Below are positions 25,745 through 34,366 of a DNA stretch of 40,922 nucleotides, in pieces. The translations under genes were made by a program, and so were the position numbers. The first letter of the stretch is position 1, and every line of letters begins with the position of its first letter. Source of the DNA: an uncultured Bacteroidales bacterium (GTDB taxonomy: Bacteria > Bacteroidota > Bacteroidia > Bacteroidales > FEN-979); the NCBI GenBank assembly GCA_903875045.1, contig CAIQUS010000147.1:1-40922 (forward strand), in the 5' to 3' direction. A model generated the notes under the pieces. That model was not told the DNA's origin. It saw only the letters and a program-made list of their open reading frames with translations, and did no database searches.

Positions 25745-28700
25745 TTATCTGACTTCAGCTTCTTCCAGGATCACATCGAAGAAATAGCCTGATCCAAAAT
25801 CACGGTTCAGGGTAACCTTGCTTTCGATGGTTACGATATCCCCAACCGCAAGGGTATCATGGAGGGTAACGGTAAGGTCAAATTTATCACCGAATGAGGA
25901 ACCATCCTGCAGGTGAGCCCAGTTTTTTCCCATGATATCCGGTTTAAACTTTATCACTTGTCCCCTGATTTTCACCACCTTGCCGTTGTATTTCTCTTTG
26001 TTTTTAAACAATTCTGCAATGCTGATGCCACCCGGCGCAGGTTCAATCGCCACATTCAATTTACCCGGTTTCGTTTTTGTGCCATGTTCAGGTAAGCCAG
26101 AGACAGGTTTTGCTGATCCCTGGGGGGTTTTGCTGACACCCTCCATAAAGATGACTTTATCAAAAGTCCGTTTGAGTTCCTTGCTTACAAAATCAGGCAT
26201 GACGAGGCCACCTGAAAAATAACAGGTATCGCCCACATTCATTTTCATGGTTGGAACTGCCAGCCATTGCATACTGGCATCTGTTTTCACGTGTAGGTAG
26301 GTGTAATTGCTTGTTTGCAGCACCTCCCTGACGATGGCCATTTGCATTTTTGGCGTGTTCTTCGGCGTGGTTTGACCAAAAGAAACATGTTGGCTGAAGG
26401 ATAAACTTGTTATCAGGGCAAGCATCAAAACAACTTTTTTATTGATCATTTTTTGCTTCAAACCTGCGAATACAATCAGGGCGATGATTGAAAAAATCAA
26501 TCCCCATGCCCAGAGCGGAAAAACAGGCGTATCGCCTGCACCATAACTGTGCATCCCTTTTGAGAGGTAATAATTTACACCGACAAATGTCATAATCACA
26601 CTGCCAAAGCCCACAATGGAAGCAACATTGAACACGTAGCTGCTGCGCATTTTCGGAATGAACCTGAGATGAAGTACCAGGGTATAAGCGACAACGATCA
26701 CGAGTGCCCAGGTTTCCTTGGCATCCCAACCCCAGTATCTGCCCCACGATTCATTGGCCCAGACACCTCCCAGGAATGTTCCGATGGTGGCCAGTACAAT
26801 CCCGACAATGAGATTCATTTCATTGATGTAGGTCAATTCGGTAATGATCATATCCAGCCTGGCGTTGTTCTTTGGCGTTTTAAACAGATAAATCACCATG
26901 TTCATCAGTCCGAGGATAAACCCGAGGCCAAGAAAACCGTAGCTGATGGTGAGCGTTGCTACATGGATGATGAGCCAATAGGATTTTAACACGGGTTGCA
27001 GATTGGTCAGTTGCGGGTCATAACTGCTGTGACTCGCGGTCATCAGGATAAAAAAGGCAAGCAAAGCGGTAGCAGCAAGGGTTATTTTTGAATAACGCGC
27101 AAAACTGAAACCTGCAAGCAATCCGCCCCAGGCAATCAATAACAAGGATTCATAACCGTTGCTCCATGGGGCATGGCCGGTTAAATACCAGCGCAGGACC
27201 ATGCCGAATGTATGATATAAAAATGCCAGTCCCAACACAACAATTGAAATGTTTAAAGCCAGGGTGATCAATTTACTTTTGGCCGGACGCAGGTTATCAA
27301 TAAAAGCAAGCAACAGCAGGATGACACTTAACAGCGCGTACACATTTCTGAGGACAATAAATATCTGCAACTTATTATAGAGGATCTCAACATTGATTTT
27401 TGTCTCAGAAGCCAGTAACTGGCTGCTGCCCGAATTGCGTTGAATTTCGGTGATGATGCCCATGATCTTATCCGCTTTGGAATAATCGCCAGAGACTGTT
27501 GCTTTTGATACTTCCGTATAATAAGCAGCCATGATGTTGGTATACGTCAGCGGGTTTAGCTGCAGTTCCTGATTGATGACGGTTACAAATCCGGTTAATG
27601 GAACCGCCGCCGCCTGATCATCCCAGCTTACCCACTTATTATTTACGGCACCCTGCTCCGGGAAAAGTTTTAACATGCTTCCCTTGAGGGCCATTTCAAA
27701 AATATTCAGCCGTTCATCAACTTTAATGATCTCTTTATCAAACCTGTTTTGCGTGGATTGCTTTTTCCTGAAGGCTTCTTCTACAAACTTCTGTAGTTTA
27801 TACTGGTTATTCTGGTCAAAAAAATCAACAAGTGATGCGTACTTCCCTTCAATGCCAATGATTTTCTGGACTGATTTTTCCCTGATATAAATGATTTTCT
27901 GCTCTTTCCAGAATTCCGGCACCATCACCATGTCCATGAGCACCTGAATGGCATCCATTTCCCCTTTGCCGGCTATTTCGAATTTGTCTTTCCTGGCAAT
28001 TTTGTGCATGATATCATAAGCCAGTGAATGTATCGGCTGAAACCGGCCATCGTATGTCTGAATCAGCAAGTGGCCGAATTTATCAGCTTCGGCAGATGCA
28101 ACAGGTTGAGAAACATTGGCTTGAGAAAATCCAAATGTACTGATACCCATGAGAAATCCAGTCATCAGCACGGTTGCCTTTCTCCTTGCACGTATTTCTC
28201 CTATTTTACGGCTGAGTTCATGAAACCGTGAATTTTTATTGAACAATGTTAAAATAAATCCCAGGCACAACATAAAATAGCCGATGTAGGTTACGAGCGT
28301 GCCGTAAAAATCGTGGTTAACAGACAGAACGGTTCCTTTTTCATCCTGATCATAGGATGATTGAAAGAACCGGTACATGTTGTAATCCAATACGTTATTC
28401 ATAAATATGCGATGATCTTCCTTTAAATTCTTCCGGTTATCAATCAGCGTAATTTCACTGGCATAAGATGACGGGCTCATCGATCCGGCATACCGGTCGA
28501 GAATAAAATCATTCAACCTGAGGGAGAAGGGTAGTTCGACCGGTTTCTCCCCGTAACCCATTTTCAGGGATACACCATCGAAATTATAGTCCTGCAGATG
28601 CATCAAATAACCGGTACCGCCGAAAACAGTGACTTGATGTTGTTTATTGTTGACTGTAACATTCATGATCAGGGCATCCGTCCCTTTCTCCTCTGAATTG

Positions 28701-29578
28701 CCACTTACATATTCGGTTGCGGCATTAACATAAAACCCGGTACACATGAACGCCATTCCCTGAGTTCTGTAAACGAGGTTTTGCACCAGTTCTGTCCTGG
28801 TTCCGGGGAGAATGGTATCCGATGCCTTTGTTGCCATGTCTGTTCTGATGATTTCAAACGGGGCGGTAAACATCAATCCTCCGCTCGTATCACTGATTAA
28901 AATTGAATTTTCTCCGGCAATGTTGTCAAATGAAAGCGACACCACACCGATTTTTTGTACCTGTCCTTCGGCTAAAAACAAATTTTGCTGTGCCATTTCA
29001 TCTGCCACAATCAGTGATAAAATCTTTTTGCCGCCAGGGACGTTTTCCTTAATTCTCTCAACCGCATTTTCAATGAAGGAGAGATAGTCGATTGAAATTT
29101 TACCATTGTCCTTTAAAGGATATTCCAGATGCAGGGAATTATCAGCAACGCTTCCAATGTTGAAAGGTTCGTTGTAGTCATATACCTTGTCTTTCTGGTC
29201 AATGGTGATCTGCAGATAAGGATTTTGGGTATAAATAAGATTTGTCTCCTCCCCTTCGCGAATGTGCATACTTCCTTCAAACCCAAAATACCTTGTAATA
29301 CCGGCACCGATGATAATGACAATGAATGCGCTGTGAAAGAGCAATCCCGCCCATTTCTTCCGGCTCAGGAGCTTGTATTTTGAGATATGGCCAAAAAGGT
29401 TAACAATCAGCAGTACAAAAATCAGTTCAAACCATAGCGCATGATATACAAAATGTTGTGCTGTTATTGTATCATATTTATCTTCGATAAAGGTAGCAGC
29501 TGCCATGGCAATCATGAGCAACAGCAGTAAAACAATGGTGGTTGCAGAAGAAAATAAAAGGTTTTTTATTCGTTTCAT
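25745..29578 (-). CDS. ccsBA: Cytochrome c maturation protein, ResB-CcsA fusion with extra OB-fold-like tail
   Basis: 1277 residues, system II haem delivery and ligation. Residues about 1-450 are ResB-like: three membrane helices, a large periplasmic loop, and QSSYDQDEKGTVLSVNHDFYG before the last helix. A soluble middle part (about 480-740) is followed by CcsA (about 745-1040) with the haem-binding WWD segment (ANESWGRYWGWDAKETWALV) and conserved histidines in HTFGMVLRWY, HVATLTISYG and KGMHSYG. From residue 1044 (MINKKVVLMLALITSLSFSQ) a signal-peptide-like helix leads into about 230 further residues, including a probable OB-fold (YNGKVVKIRGQVIKFKPDIM, NWAHLQDG, GDIVTIESKVTLNRDFGSGY). Common fusions of this family stop after CcsA. 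It will attach haem to the cytochromes of this cluster. A housekeeping-type promoter lies upstream. Confidence 0.93.
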   Translation of the reverse strand: MKRIKNLLFSSATTIVLLLLLMIAMAAATFIEDKYDTITAQHFVYHALWFELIFVLLIVNLFGHISKYKLLSRKKWAGLLFHSAFIVIIIGAGITRYFGFEGSMHIREGEETNLIYTQNPYLQITIDQKDKVYDYNEPFNIGSVADNSLHLEYPLKDNGKISIDYLSFIENAVERIKENVPGGKKILSLIVADEMAQQNLFLAEGQVQKIGVVSLSFDNIAGENSILISDTSGGLMFTAPFEIIRTDMATKASDTILPGTRTELVQNLVYRTQGMAFMCTGFYVNAATEYVSGNSEEKGTDALIMNVTVNNKQHQVTVFGGTGYLMHLQDYNFDGVSLKMGYGEKPVELPFSLRLNDFILDRYAGSMSPSSYASEITLIDNRKNLKEDHRIFMNNVLDYNMYRFFQSSYDQDEKGTVLSVNHDFYGTLVTYIGYFMLCLGFILTLFNKNSRFHELSRKIGEIRARRKATVLMTGFLMGISTFGFSQANVSQPVASAEADKFGHLLIQTYDGRFQPIHSLAYDIMHKIARKDKFEIAGKGEMDAIQVLMDMVMVPEFWKEQKIIYIREKSVQKIIGIEGKYASLVDFFDQNNQYKLQKFVEEAFRKKQSTQNRFDKEIIKVDERLNIFEMALKGSMLKLFPEQGAVNNKWVSWDDQAAAVPLTGFVTVINQELQLNPLTYTNIMAAYYTEVSKATVSGDYSKADKIMGIITEIQRNSGSSQLLASETKINVEILYNKLQIFIVLRNVYALLSVILLLLAFIDNLRPAKSKLITLALNISIVVLGLAFLYHTFGMVLRWYLTGHAPWSNGYESLLLIAWGGLLAGFSFARYSKITLAATALLAFFILMTASHSSYDPQLTNLQPVLKSYWLIIHVATLTISYGFLGLGFILGLMNMVIYLFKTPKNNARLDMIITELTYINEMNLIVGIVLATIGTFLGGVWANESWGRYWGWDAKETWALVIVVAYTLVLHLRFIPKMRSSYVFNVASIVGFGSVIMTFVGVNYYLSKGMHSYGAGDTPVFPLWAWGLIFSIIALIVFAGLKQKMINKKVVLMLALITSLSFSQHVSFGQTTPKNTPKMQMAIVREVLQTSNYTYLHVKTDASMQWLAVPTMKMNVGDTCYFSGGLVMPDFVSKELKRTFDKVIFMEGVSKTPQGSAKPVSGLPEHGTKTKPGKLNVAIEPAPGGISIAELFKNKEKYNGKVVKIRGQVIKFKPDIMGKNWAHLQDGSSFGDKFDLTVTLHDTLAVGDIVTIESKVTLNRDFGSGYFFDVILEEAEVR

Positions 29579-29633
29579 GGGATACTTTTGGTATGTAAAA
29601 AAGGGAATACATGACTATAATTGTAATCAGGCA

Positions 29634-29665
29634 CAAAAATACGACAATATCCTTAAATGGCCAAA
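29634..29665 (-). promoter_or_regulatory. Bacteroidota housekeeping promoter of ccsBA
   Basis: On the minus strand a -33 box TTTG (29665-29662) is followed after 20 bases by a -7 box TATTTTTG (29641-29634), matching TTTG-N19/21-TAnnTTTG. The start would be about 50 bases upstream of the ATG at 29578. This contrasts with the sigma-54-like promoters of the cytochrome operons. Confidence 0.6.
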
Positions 29666-29705
29666 CTGGAGGCTGGTCCCGACATCGGGGGAGGATAGCG
29701 TCACA

Positions 29706-30881
29706 TTAAACTACTTTGCGGCGTGGAATCAATGAAACGATGACTGTTATCCATACAAGAATACATGGAACAACCTTGACCACATAGGGATCAAATACAC
29801 CATCCCGGATGGAAAGAGGGAACAGGTCGGTGGAAGAAAGAGTGGTAAACAGCACAACCGTTGCCAACAGGACCATATTCAGGATTGATTTTTTTTCGTT
29901 GAAGAACCAAATGAAAACGCCCGATGTTGCAATGATAAAGGTCGGTGATTCGGCTTTATGGTTGAAAATGACCATCCAGATGAGCAGCAAAGATAAAAAG
30001 AGGATCCGGTTGGTATAGTCGCTGAATTTTCTGAAAAAAACCAATGGTATGCACATCACCATGAACCCGATCAAGGCTGTGAGTGTTTTGGGCACTCCGA
30101 TCCCGAACCACGACTTCAGCCATCCCATTACCGATATTCCTAGGGAAACCGACTGATCATTTTTCAACATGTCGGCATACTGTATATAGGCCGTCATCAA
30201 AGGCCTGAAACCGGTAATACAAGCCGGGATGACCCAGAGGAGAGCTATCCAGAAAACAGTGTATGCAATGCTTTTACCTTTCCCTGGATAAAACAGCAAC
30301 AGGATGAGCGCCACAATGCCAAAGATTTTTATGTAGAAGGTTGCCACAATAAAAAGCGTTGCCAGAAAATAATGTCTCTTCTCCAACATCCCAAATCCGA
30401 GGATGATCAATCCCGCAACCAGTACATTGCTCTGGCTGTTCTGAAGAGAGTTCATTACATCGGGCACTGAAAGCAGAAGAATCAGCAATTTCTCTTTCTC
30501 TTTGAGTCCGGGAAGATAGCGGATGGCCATAAAAAAAACCAATACATTCAGCAGGTTCCAGAGGGTTAGCCCAAGCCAATCGGGGAACCATGCAAAACAT
30601 CCGAAAAAGAGTGCAAAGGTGGGGCTGTACTTGTATAAATCCCAGTATTCTTCGGGATAATACTCCTTATAAAGATCTTTTCCATCAAGCAGATGGAAAT
30701 GGCTGTATTTGAAAATCACATAGTTGTTGTACTTTGTAACGGGCGGGGGGACTCCCGGCGGCGTTTTAACCTGAAGAATATATGATTGCGATGAGGCAGC
30801 TATCACAAGAATGGCATACAGGGCAATCAGCAAGTGAAGCGGATTCAGGAATGAGAGGGATTTCTTCAATTTTCCGGGCAT
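29706..30881 (-). CDS. GT87/DUF2029-like polytopic membrane protein
   Basis: 391 residues with about ten hydrophobic helices over the whole length. The first extracytoplasmic loop contains DGKDLYKEYYPEEYWDLYKY and YSPTFALFF, the pattern of the DUF2029 family of GT-C glycosyltransferases related to polyprenyl-phosphate mannosyltransferases; NSLQNSQSNVLVAGLI is also typical. The likely role is transfer of a sugar from a lipid carrier to a periplasmic acceptor. Substrate unknown. A TAnnTTTG-like box lies just upstream (30892-30899, minus strand), but its -33 partner is poor. No link to the cytochrome cluster is apparent other than position. Confidence 0.75.
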   Translation of the reverse strand: MPGKLKKSLSFLNPLHLLIALYAILVIAASSQSYILQVKTPPGVPPPVTKYNNYVIFKYSHFHLLDGKDLYKEYYPEEYWDLYKYSPTFALFFGCFAWFPDWLGLTLWNLLNVLVFFMAIRYLPGLKEKEKLLILLLSVPDVMNSLQNSQSNVLVAGLIILGFGMLEKRHYFLATLFIVATFYIKIFGIVALILLLFYPGKGKSIAYTVFWIALLWVIPACITGFRPLMTAYIQYADMLKNDQSVSLGISVMGWLKSWFGIGVPKTLTALIGFMVMCIPLVFFRKFSDYTNRILFLSLLLIWMVIFNHKAESPTFIIATSGVFIWFFNEKKSILNMVLLATVVLFTTLSSTDLFPLSIRDGVFDPYVVKVVPCILVWITVIVSLIPRRKVV

Positions 30882-30925
30882 TTAGACCTTTCAAAAATAA
30901 GGAAAGAAAATGAAACCAATTTTTT

Positions 30926-32347
30926 TCAATCTGCAATATTTCTGATCATGCCGGTAAAGAGCACTCCATGGAAGGGCAACATGGCAATCCAGTAAAGCCT
31001 GCCCCAGATTCCCATGGGGCGGAAGGTGGCTGTTTGCTGCAGTATATTGTCTTTGTCAATTTTAAATTCAAGCCATGCCTCCCCGGGAAGTTTCATTTCT
31101 GCGAACAGGAGCAATCGTTTTTCTTTTTTATCAGCATAGACCACCCTCCACAGATCGAGTGCATCCCCGGCAGCGATTTCACCCTGGCTGGTCCGGCCCC
31201 TGCGGATACCAACGCCGCCCACCAACCTGTCCATAAATCCCCGGATGTTCCATAACAGATCGGCATAATACCAGCCATTTTCACCGCCGATCGACCAGAT
31301 TTTCTCCATCGATTCCCCGGTATCCCTGACTTTCCGCTTCCTGACATCCTTATAGCAGCCAAAAACCGGAACTTCGATGAAGTGCGACAACCCTATTTCG
31401 AGGTTATGGGAGGTAAGTGCATCCTTCCAGCTGGAGAGAACCTGATGCTGTTCAATTTTATCAAAAGCCAGTTCAATGGATCTGTTATAGCTGATGGGTG
31501 TGATTCCAAGCATCTTTTCAAGTGTGTTTTCGTTGCATACCACTTCAACCTTCATACTGTTAACGAGGTGCGATGCAAGCGAATAGGAAATGGAGGTGAC
31601 GAAATAGAGCCAGTAGCATGATAACCTTGGAGTCATAACAGGCACAATCCCTATCCACCTCCGCAAGCCGCGGATATGGGCGAACCGGAGCAACATTTCT
31701 TTATAGGTAAGAATATCAGGTCCCCCGATGTCAAAACTTTTGTTGAAGGTTTCCTGTTTCATCATCACGCCCGATAAAAATTCCACCACATTGCGGATGG
31801 CGATGGGCTGGCATTTTGTCCCAAGCCATCTGGGCGCAATCATCACAGGCAGTTTCTCCACCAGGTCGCGGATGATTTCAAATGAGGCGCTGCCCGAACC
31901 AACAATGATACCTGCTTTGAGTGTGGTCAGGGCATACACCCGGGATGCCAGAATATCCTCCACATTTTTTCGTGATGAGAGATGTTTGGAAAGTTCTGCT
32001 GTGTTGACAATTCCACTGAGGTAAATAACCTGCCTGACCCTTGTCTGCTCGAGCCGCTTTTTAAAATTCCCTGCTGAAATGGCCTCCATTTCCTCAAAAC
32101 TGCCATACTTTGTGGCCATGGAATGGATCAGATAAAATGCAACATCAATGTCGGCAGGTATCCTGGCCAGTTCGTCTGTATTTAAGAAATCAACTTCAAC
32201 GACACTCAAACGTTCACTGTGAAAACGGGTGACATCAAACCTGTTGGTATCCCTTACACAACATACCACTTCATGACCGTTTGCAAGCAGAACAGGCAGC
32301 AGTCGTTTGGCGATGTACCCCGTGGCACCGGTGAGCAGTATTTTCAT
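30926..32347 (-). CDS. NAD(P)-dependent SDR oxidoreductase with C-terminal DUF2867
   Basis: 473 residues. The N-terminal Rossmann fold begins MKILLTGATGYIAKRLLPVL (GxxGxxA/G dinucleotide motif) and carries atypical-SDR features such as VDFLNTDELARIPADIDVAF and VIYLSGIV. Residues about 320-473 match the DUF2867 domain (WYYADLLWNIRGFMDRLVGG, GEIAAGDALDLWRV, FRPMGIWGRLYW). The fused form of about 470-490 residues is widespread in bacteria, and its substrate is not established. It follows the TfoX-N gene by 11 bp and they probably form an operon. Confidence 0.87.
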   Translation of the reverse strand: MKILLTGATGYIAKRLLPVLLANGHEVVCCVRDTNRFDVTRFHSERLSVVEVDFLNTDELARIPADIDVAFYLIHSMATKYGSFEEMEAISAGNFKKRLEQTRVRQVIYLSGIVNTAELSKHLSSRKNVEDILASRVYALTTLKAGIIVGSGSASFEIIRDLVEKLPVMIAPRWLGTKCQPIAIRNVVEFLSGVMMKQETFNKSFDIGGPDILTYKEMLLRFAHIRGLRRWIGIVPVMTPRLSCYWLYFVTSISYSLASHLVNSMKVEVVCNENTLEKMLGITPISYNRSIELAFDKIEQHQVLSSWKDALTSHNLEIGLSHFIEVPVFGCYKDVRKRKVRDTGESMEKIWSIGGENGWYYADLLWNIRGFMDRLVGGVGIRRGRTSQGEIAAGDALDLWRVVYADKKEKRLLLFAEMKLPGEAWLEFKIDKDNILQQTATFRPMGIWGRLYWIAMLPFHGVLFTGMIRNIAD

Positions 32348-32358
32348 GGATGGCAGCG

Positions 32359-32706
32359 CTACTTTGACTTTTTCTTACTTGATTTTGCTTTGGGATTGTA
32401 CTCCAGTGCAAGCCTGATGAAATATTCCAGATCCTGGTCACGATCAATTCCCTCCGGTTCAACAAAGATAAACCCTTTCATTGGCCGGTGCGTAAAATCC
32501 ATGTCGCGGCAACCAGGTTTCAGAAAAGCCTCTTCGGTTTTTTCAGGATCAATGCGGGCCATCAGTTTCTCTTTGACAATGCCGATACACATTTTATCGT
32601 CAACAAGGTAGCAGATTCCCCCCATCATTTTTTTATCCTCAAAGGGAATATTCAATTCCTTAAACTTATGCCGGATTCGTTCGGCAAGATATGCATCATA
32701 CGCCAT
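32359..32706 (-). CDS. TfoX N-terminal domain protein
   Basis: 115 residues starting MAYDAYLAERIRHKFKE; upstream codons would run into the promoter. The fold signature of TfoX/Sxy N-terminal domains is visible: KKMMGGICYLVDDKMCIGIV (glycines and the aromatic of the beta-hairpin) and FVEPEGID. The C-terminus is basic (KAKSSKKKSK). Stand-alone proteins of this size are common and their role is unknown; there is no reason to link this one to competence. Confidence 0.85.
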   Translation of the reverse strand: MAYDAYLAERIRHKFKELNIPFEDKKMMGGICYLVDDKMCIGIVKEKLMARIDPEKTEEAFLKPGCRDMDFTHRPMKGFIFVEPEGIDRDQDLEYFIRLALEYNPKAKSSKKKSK

Positions 32707-32727
32707 AAAACCTTCGTTAACAGAAAT

Positions 32728-32761
32728 CAAAAATACGAAAACCCTGGCAATTCTTAACAAA
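32728..32761 (-). promoter_or_regulatory. Bacteroidota-type promoter of the TfoX-N gene
   Basis: The minus strand has TTTG (32761-32758), a 22-base spacer and TATTTTTG (32735-32728). The start would be a few bases upstream of 32706, giving a very short leader. Confidence 0.45.
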
Positions 32762-32794
32762 TTCTTAATATCTTCGTATCCCTATTCCAACAAG

Positions 32795-34207
32795 ATGAAA
32801 AAACAAATTTCCCGCCGCCAGGCGCTGAAAACCCTTGGACTTACCCTGGGTGCCGCCGCACTTGGGTTAAAAGGCTTTACCCAGGTCGCCGACAACATAT
32901 TTGAATATGAGCTTAACCTCAACGAGGTGTATAAACCTATTTCAAACCCGCTGAACAGGCCCATTACGGCCATTACCTGCGGCGCCGGAAGCAGGGGAAA
33001 TGTGTATGGCGGTTATGCTGTGAGTTTTCCTGATCAAATTGACATTATAGGGGTGGCCGAGCCTGTTCCGGTCAGGAATGAACGGTATGCGAAAAAACAC
33101 ACCATCCCGGAGGAAAACAGGTTCAACACCTGGGAAGATGTTTTCAAAAGACCGAAATTCGCCGATGTCATCATTATCACCATGCCTGATCATCTTCACT
33201 ATGAACCCTGCATGAAGGCAATGGAGATGGGGTACGATGTGCTGTTGGAGAAACCCATGGCTCAAACCGCGCAGCAATGCCGCGACATTCTTGCCATGAC
33301 TCGTAAAACCGGCCGGATCGTGGCCGTTTGTCATGTTCTCCGGTATTCGCCCTATTTCATCAAAATGAAAAAACTGATCGATGAGGGTGCGATTGGTGAA
33401 CTTATCAGCATGCAACATATTGAACCCATTGAACATATTCACATGTCGCATTCTTATGTCCGCGGAAACTGGCATGATTCAAAAGCTACCACCCCGATCA
33501 TCCTGGCAAAGAGCTGCCATGACCTCGATATCCTGCGGTGGATGACCGGAAAAAAAAGCAAAAGCATCGTGGCCATGGGCGGTTTGAAGTGGTTTCGGAA
33601 AGAAAACGCCCCGGAAGATAGTACCGGCCGGTGCATGGATGGTTGTGCCATTGAGGCAGCATGCCCCTATTCGGCCATGAAGATTTACTATCGGGAGCGA
33701 GGTTGGCTGTATGTTTTTGACCTGCCGGAGGAAAAGGAAAAACAGGGTGATGCCATTCTGGAGTATCTGCGCACAACCAATTATGGCCGTTGCGTTTACA
33801 AAATGGAGAATGACCAGCCCGACCATTATATTACCTCCATCCAGTTCGACGATCAGATCACGGCAAGTTTCTCCATGGAGGCCCATACATCATACAGTGG
33901 CCGCAGGACGCGGATCATGGGATCGATGGGCGACATGGTGGGCGATATGGATGACCTGACCGTGACCGATTTCAGGACCGGCAAAAGCATTACCCTCATT
34001 CCAAAGGCGGAGGATGTTGAAAGCTATAAGAACAGCGGTCACGGGGGTGGCGACTGGTTTCTGATGCGCGATTTTGTAATGGCCGTTGCCAATCAGGATC
34101 CGAAGTATCTGACCTCTACCATCGACCAGTCGATTGAAAGCCATTTGATGGGTTTTGCCGCCGAGGAAAGCCGAAAAAGCAACAGGATCGTTCCAATATC
34201 CATGTAA
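32795..34207 (+). CDS. Gfo/Idh/MocA-family oxidoreductase, Tat-exported
   Basis: 470 residues. A twin-arginine signal (ISRRQALKTLGLTLGAAALG, SRR at 6-8) predicts export as a folded protein with cofactor bound. The Rossmann motif GAGSRGNVYGG begins at residue 63; the family EKP motif is at 152-154 (LLEKPMAQ), and HDLD at 242-245 is near the active site. A three-cysteine segment GRCMDGCAIEAACPYSA (Cys280, 284, 290) is found in one subgroup of these enzymes. The likely reaction is NAD-dependent oxidation or related chemistry on a sugar derivative in the periplasm; the substrate cannot be read from the sequence. Divergent from the TfoX-N gene. Confidence 0.88.
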   Translation: MKKQISRRQALKTLGLTLGAAALGLKGFTQVADNIFEYELNLNEVYKPISNPLNRPITAITCGAGSRGNVYGGYAVSFPDQIDIIGVAEPVPVRNERYAKKHTIPEENRFNTWEDVFKRPKFADVIIITMPDHLHYEPCMKAMEMGYDVLLEKPMAQTAQQCRDILAMTRKTGRIVAVCHVLRYSPYFIKMKKLIDEGAIGELISMQHIEPIEHIHMSHSYVRGNWHDSKATTPIILAKSCHDLDILRWMTGKKSKSIVAMGGLKWFRKENAPEDSTGRCMDGCAIEAACPYSAMKIYYRERGWLYVFDLPEEKEKQGDAILEYLRTTNYGRCVYKMENDQPDHYITSIQFDDQITASFSMEAHTSYSGRRTRIMGSMGDMVGDMDDLTVTDFRTGKSITLIPKAEDVESYKNSGHGGGDWFLMRDFVMAVANQDPKYLTSTIDQSIESHLMGFAAEESRKSNRIVPISM

Positions 34208-34263
34208 AACTTTGCAAAAAAACTTTACGGCCCAGGATTAACATTCTTTAACATATAAAGATG

Positions 34264-34292
34264 TTGATTTCCGAGAAATAGCATTACTTTTG
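34264..34292 (+). promoter_or_regulatory. Bacteroidota-type promoter before FG-GAP gene
   Basis: A TTG at 34264-34266 and TACTTTTG at 34285-34292 fit the -33/-7 pattern with a spacer of 18 bases. The start would be about 70 bases before the ATG at 34367. Confidence 0.45.
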
Positions 34293-34354
34293 TTTGTAAT
34301 CAGTCTAAATAATTATAACGCACGAAGGGAAGTACAAACATTTAGTATTATTTT

Positions 34355-34363
34355 GAGGAGGAG
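34355..34363 (+). promoter_or_regulatory. Strong Shine-Dalgarno sequence
   Basis: GAGGAGGAG precedes the ATG at 34367 with about 5 bases of spacing from the AGGAGG core. Such a full purine-rich site is unusual in Bacteroidota, which mostly lack them, and fixes this start. Confidence 0.7.
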
Positions 34364-34366
34364 TTT

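Noticed and set aside
29684-29695. CCCGACATCGGG as a terminator after the GT87-like gene
   Set aside because: The loop would be only two bases and no U-run follows, so it was not listed as a terminator.
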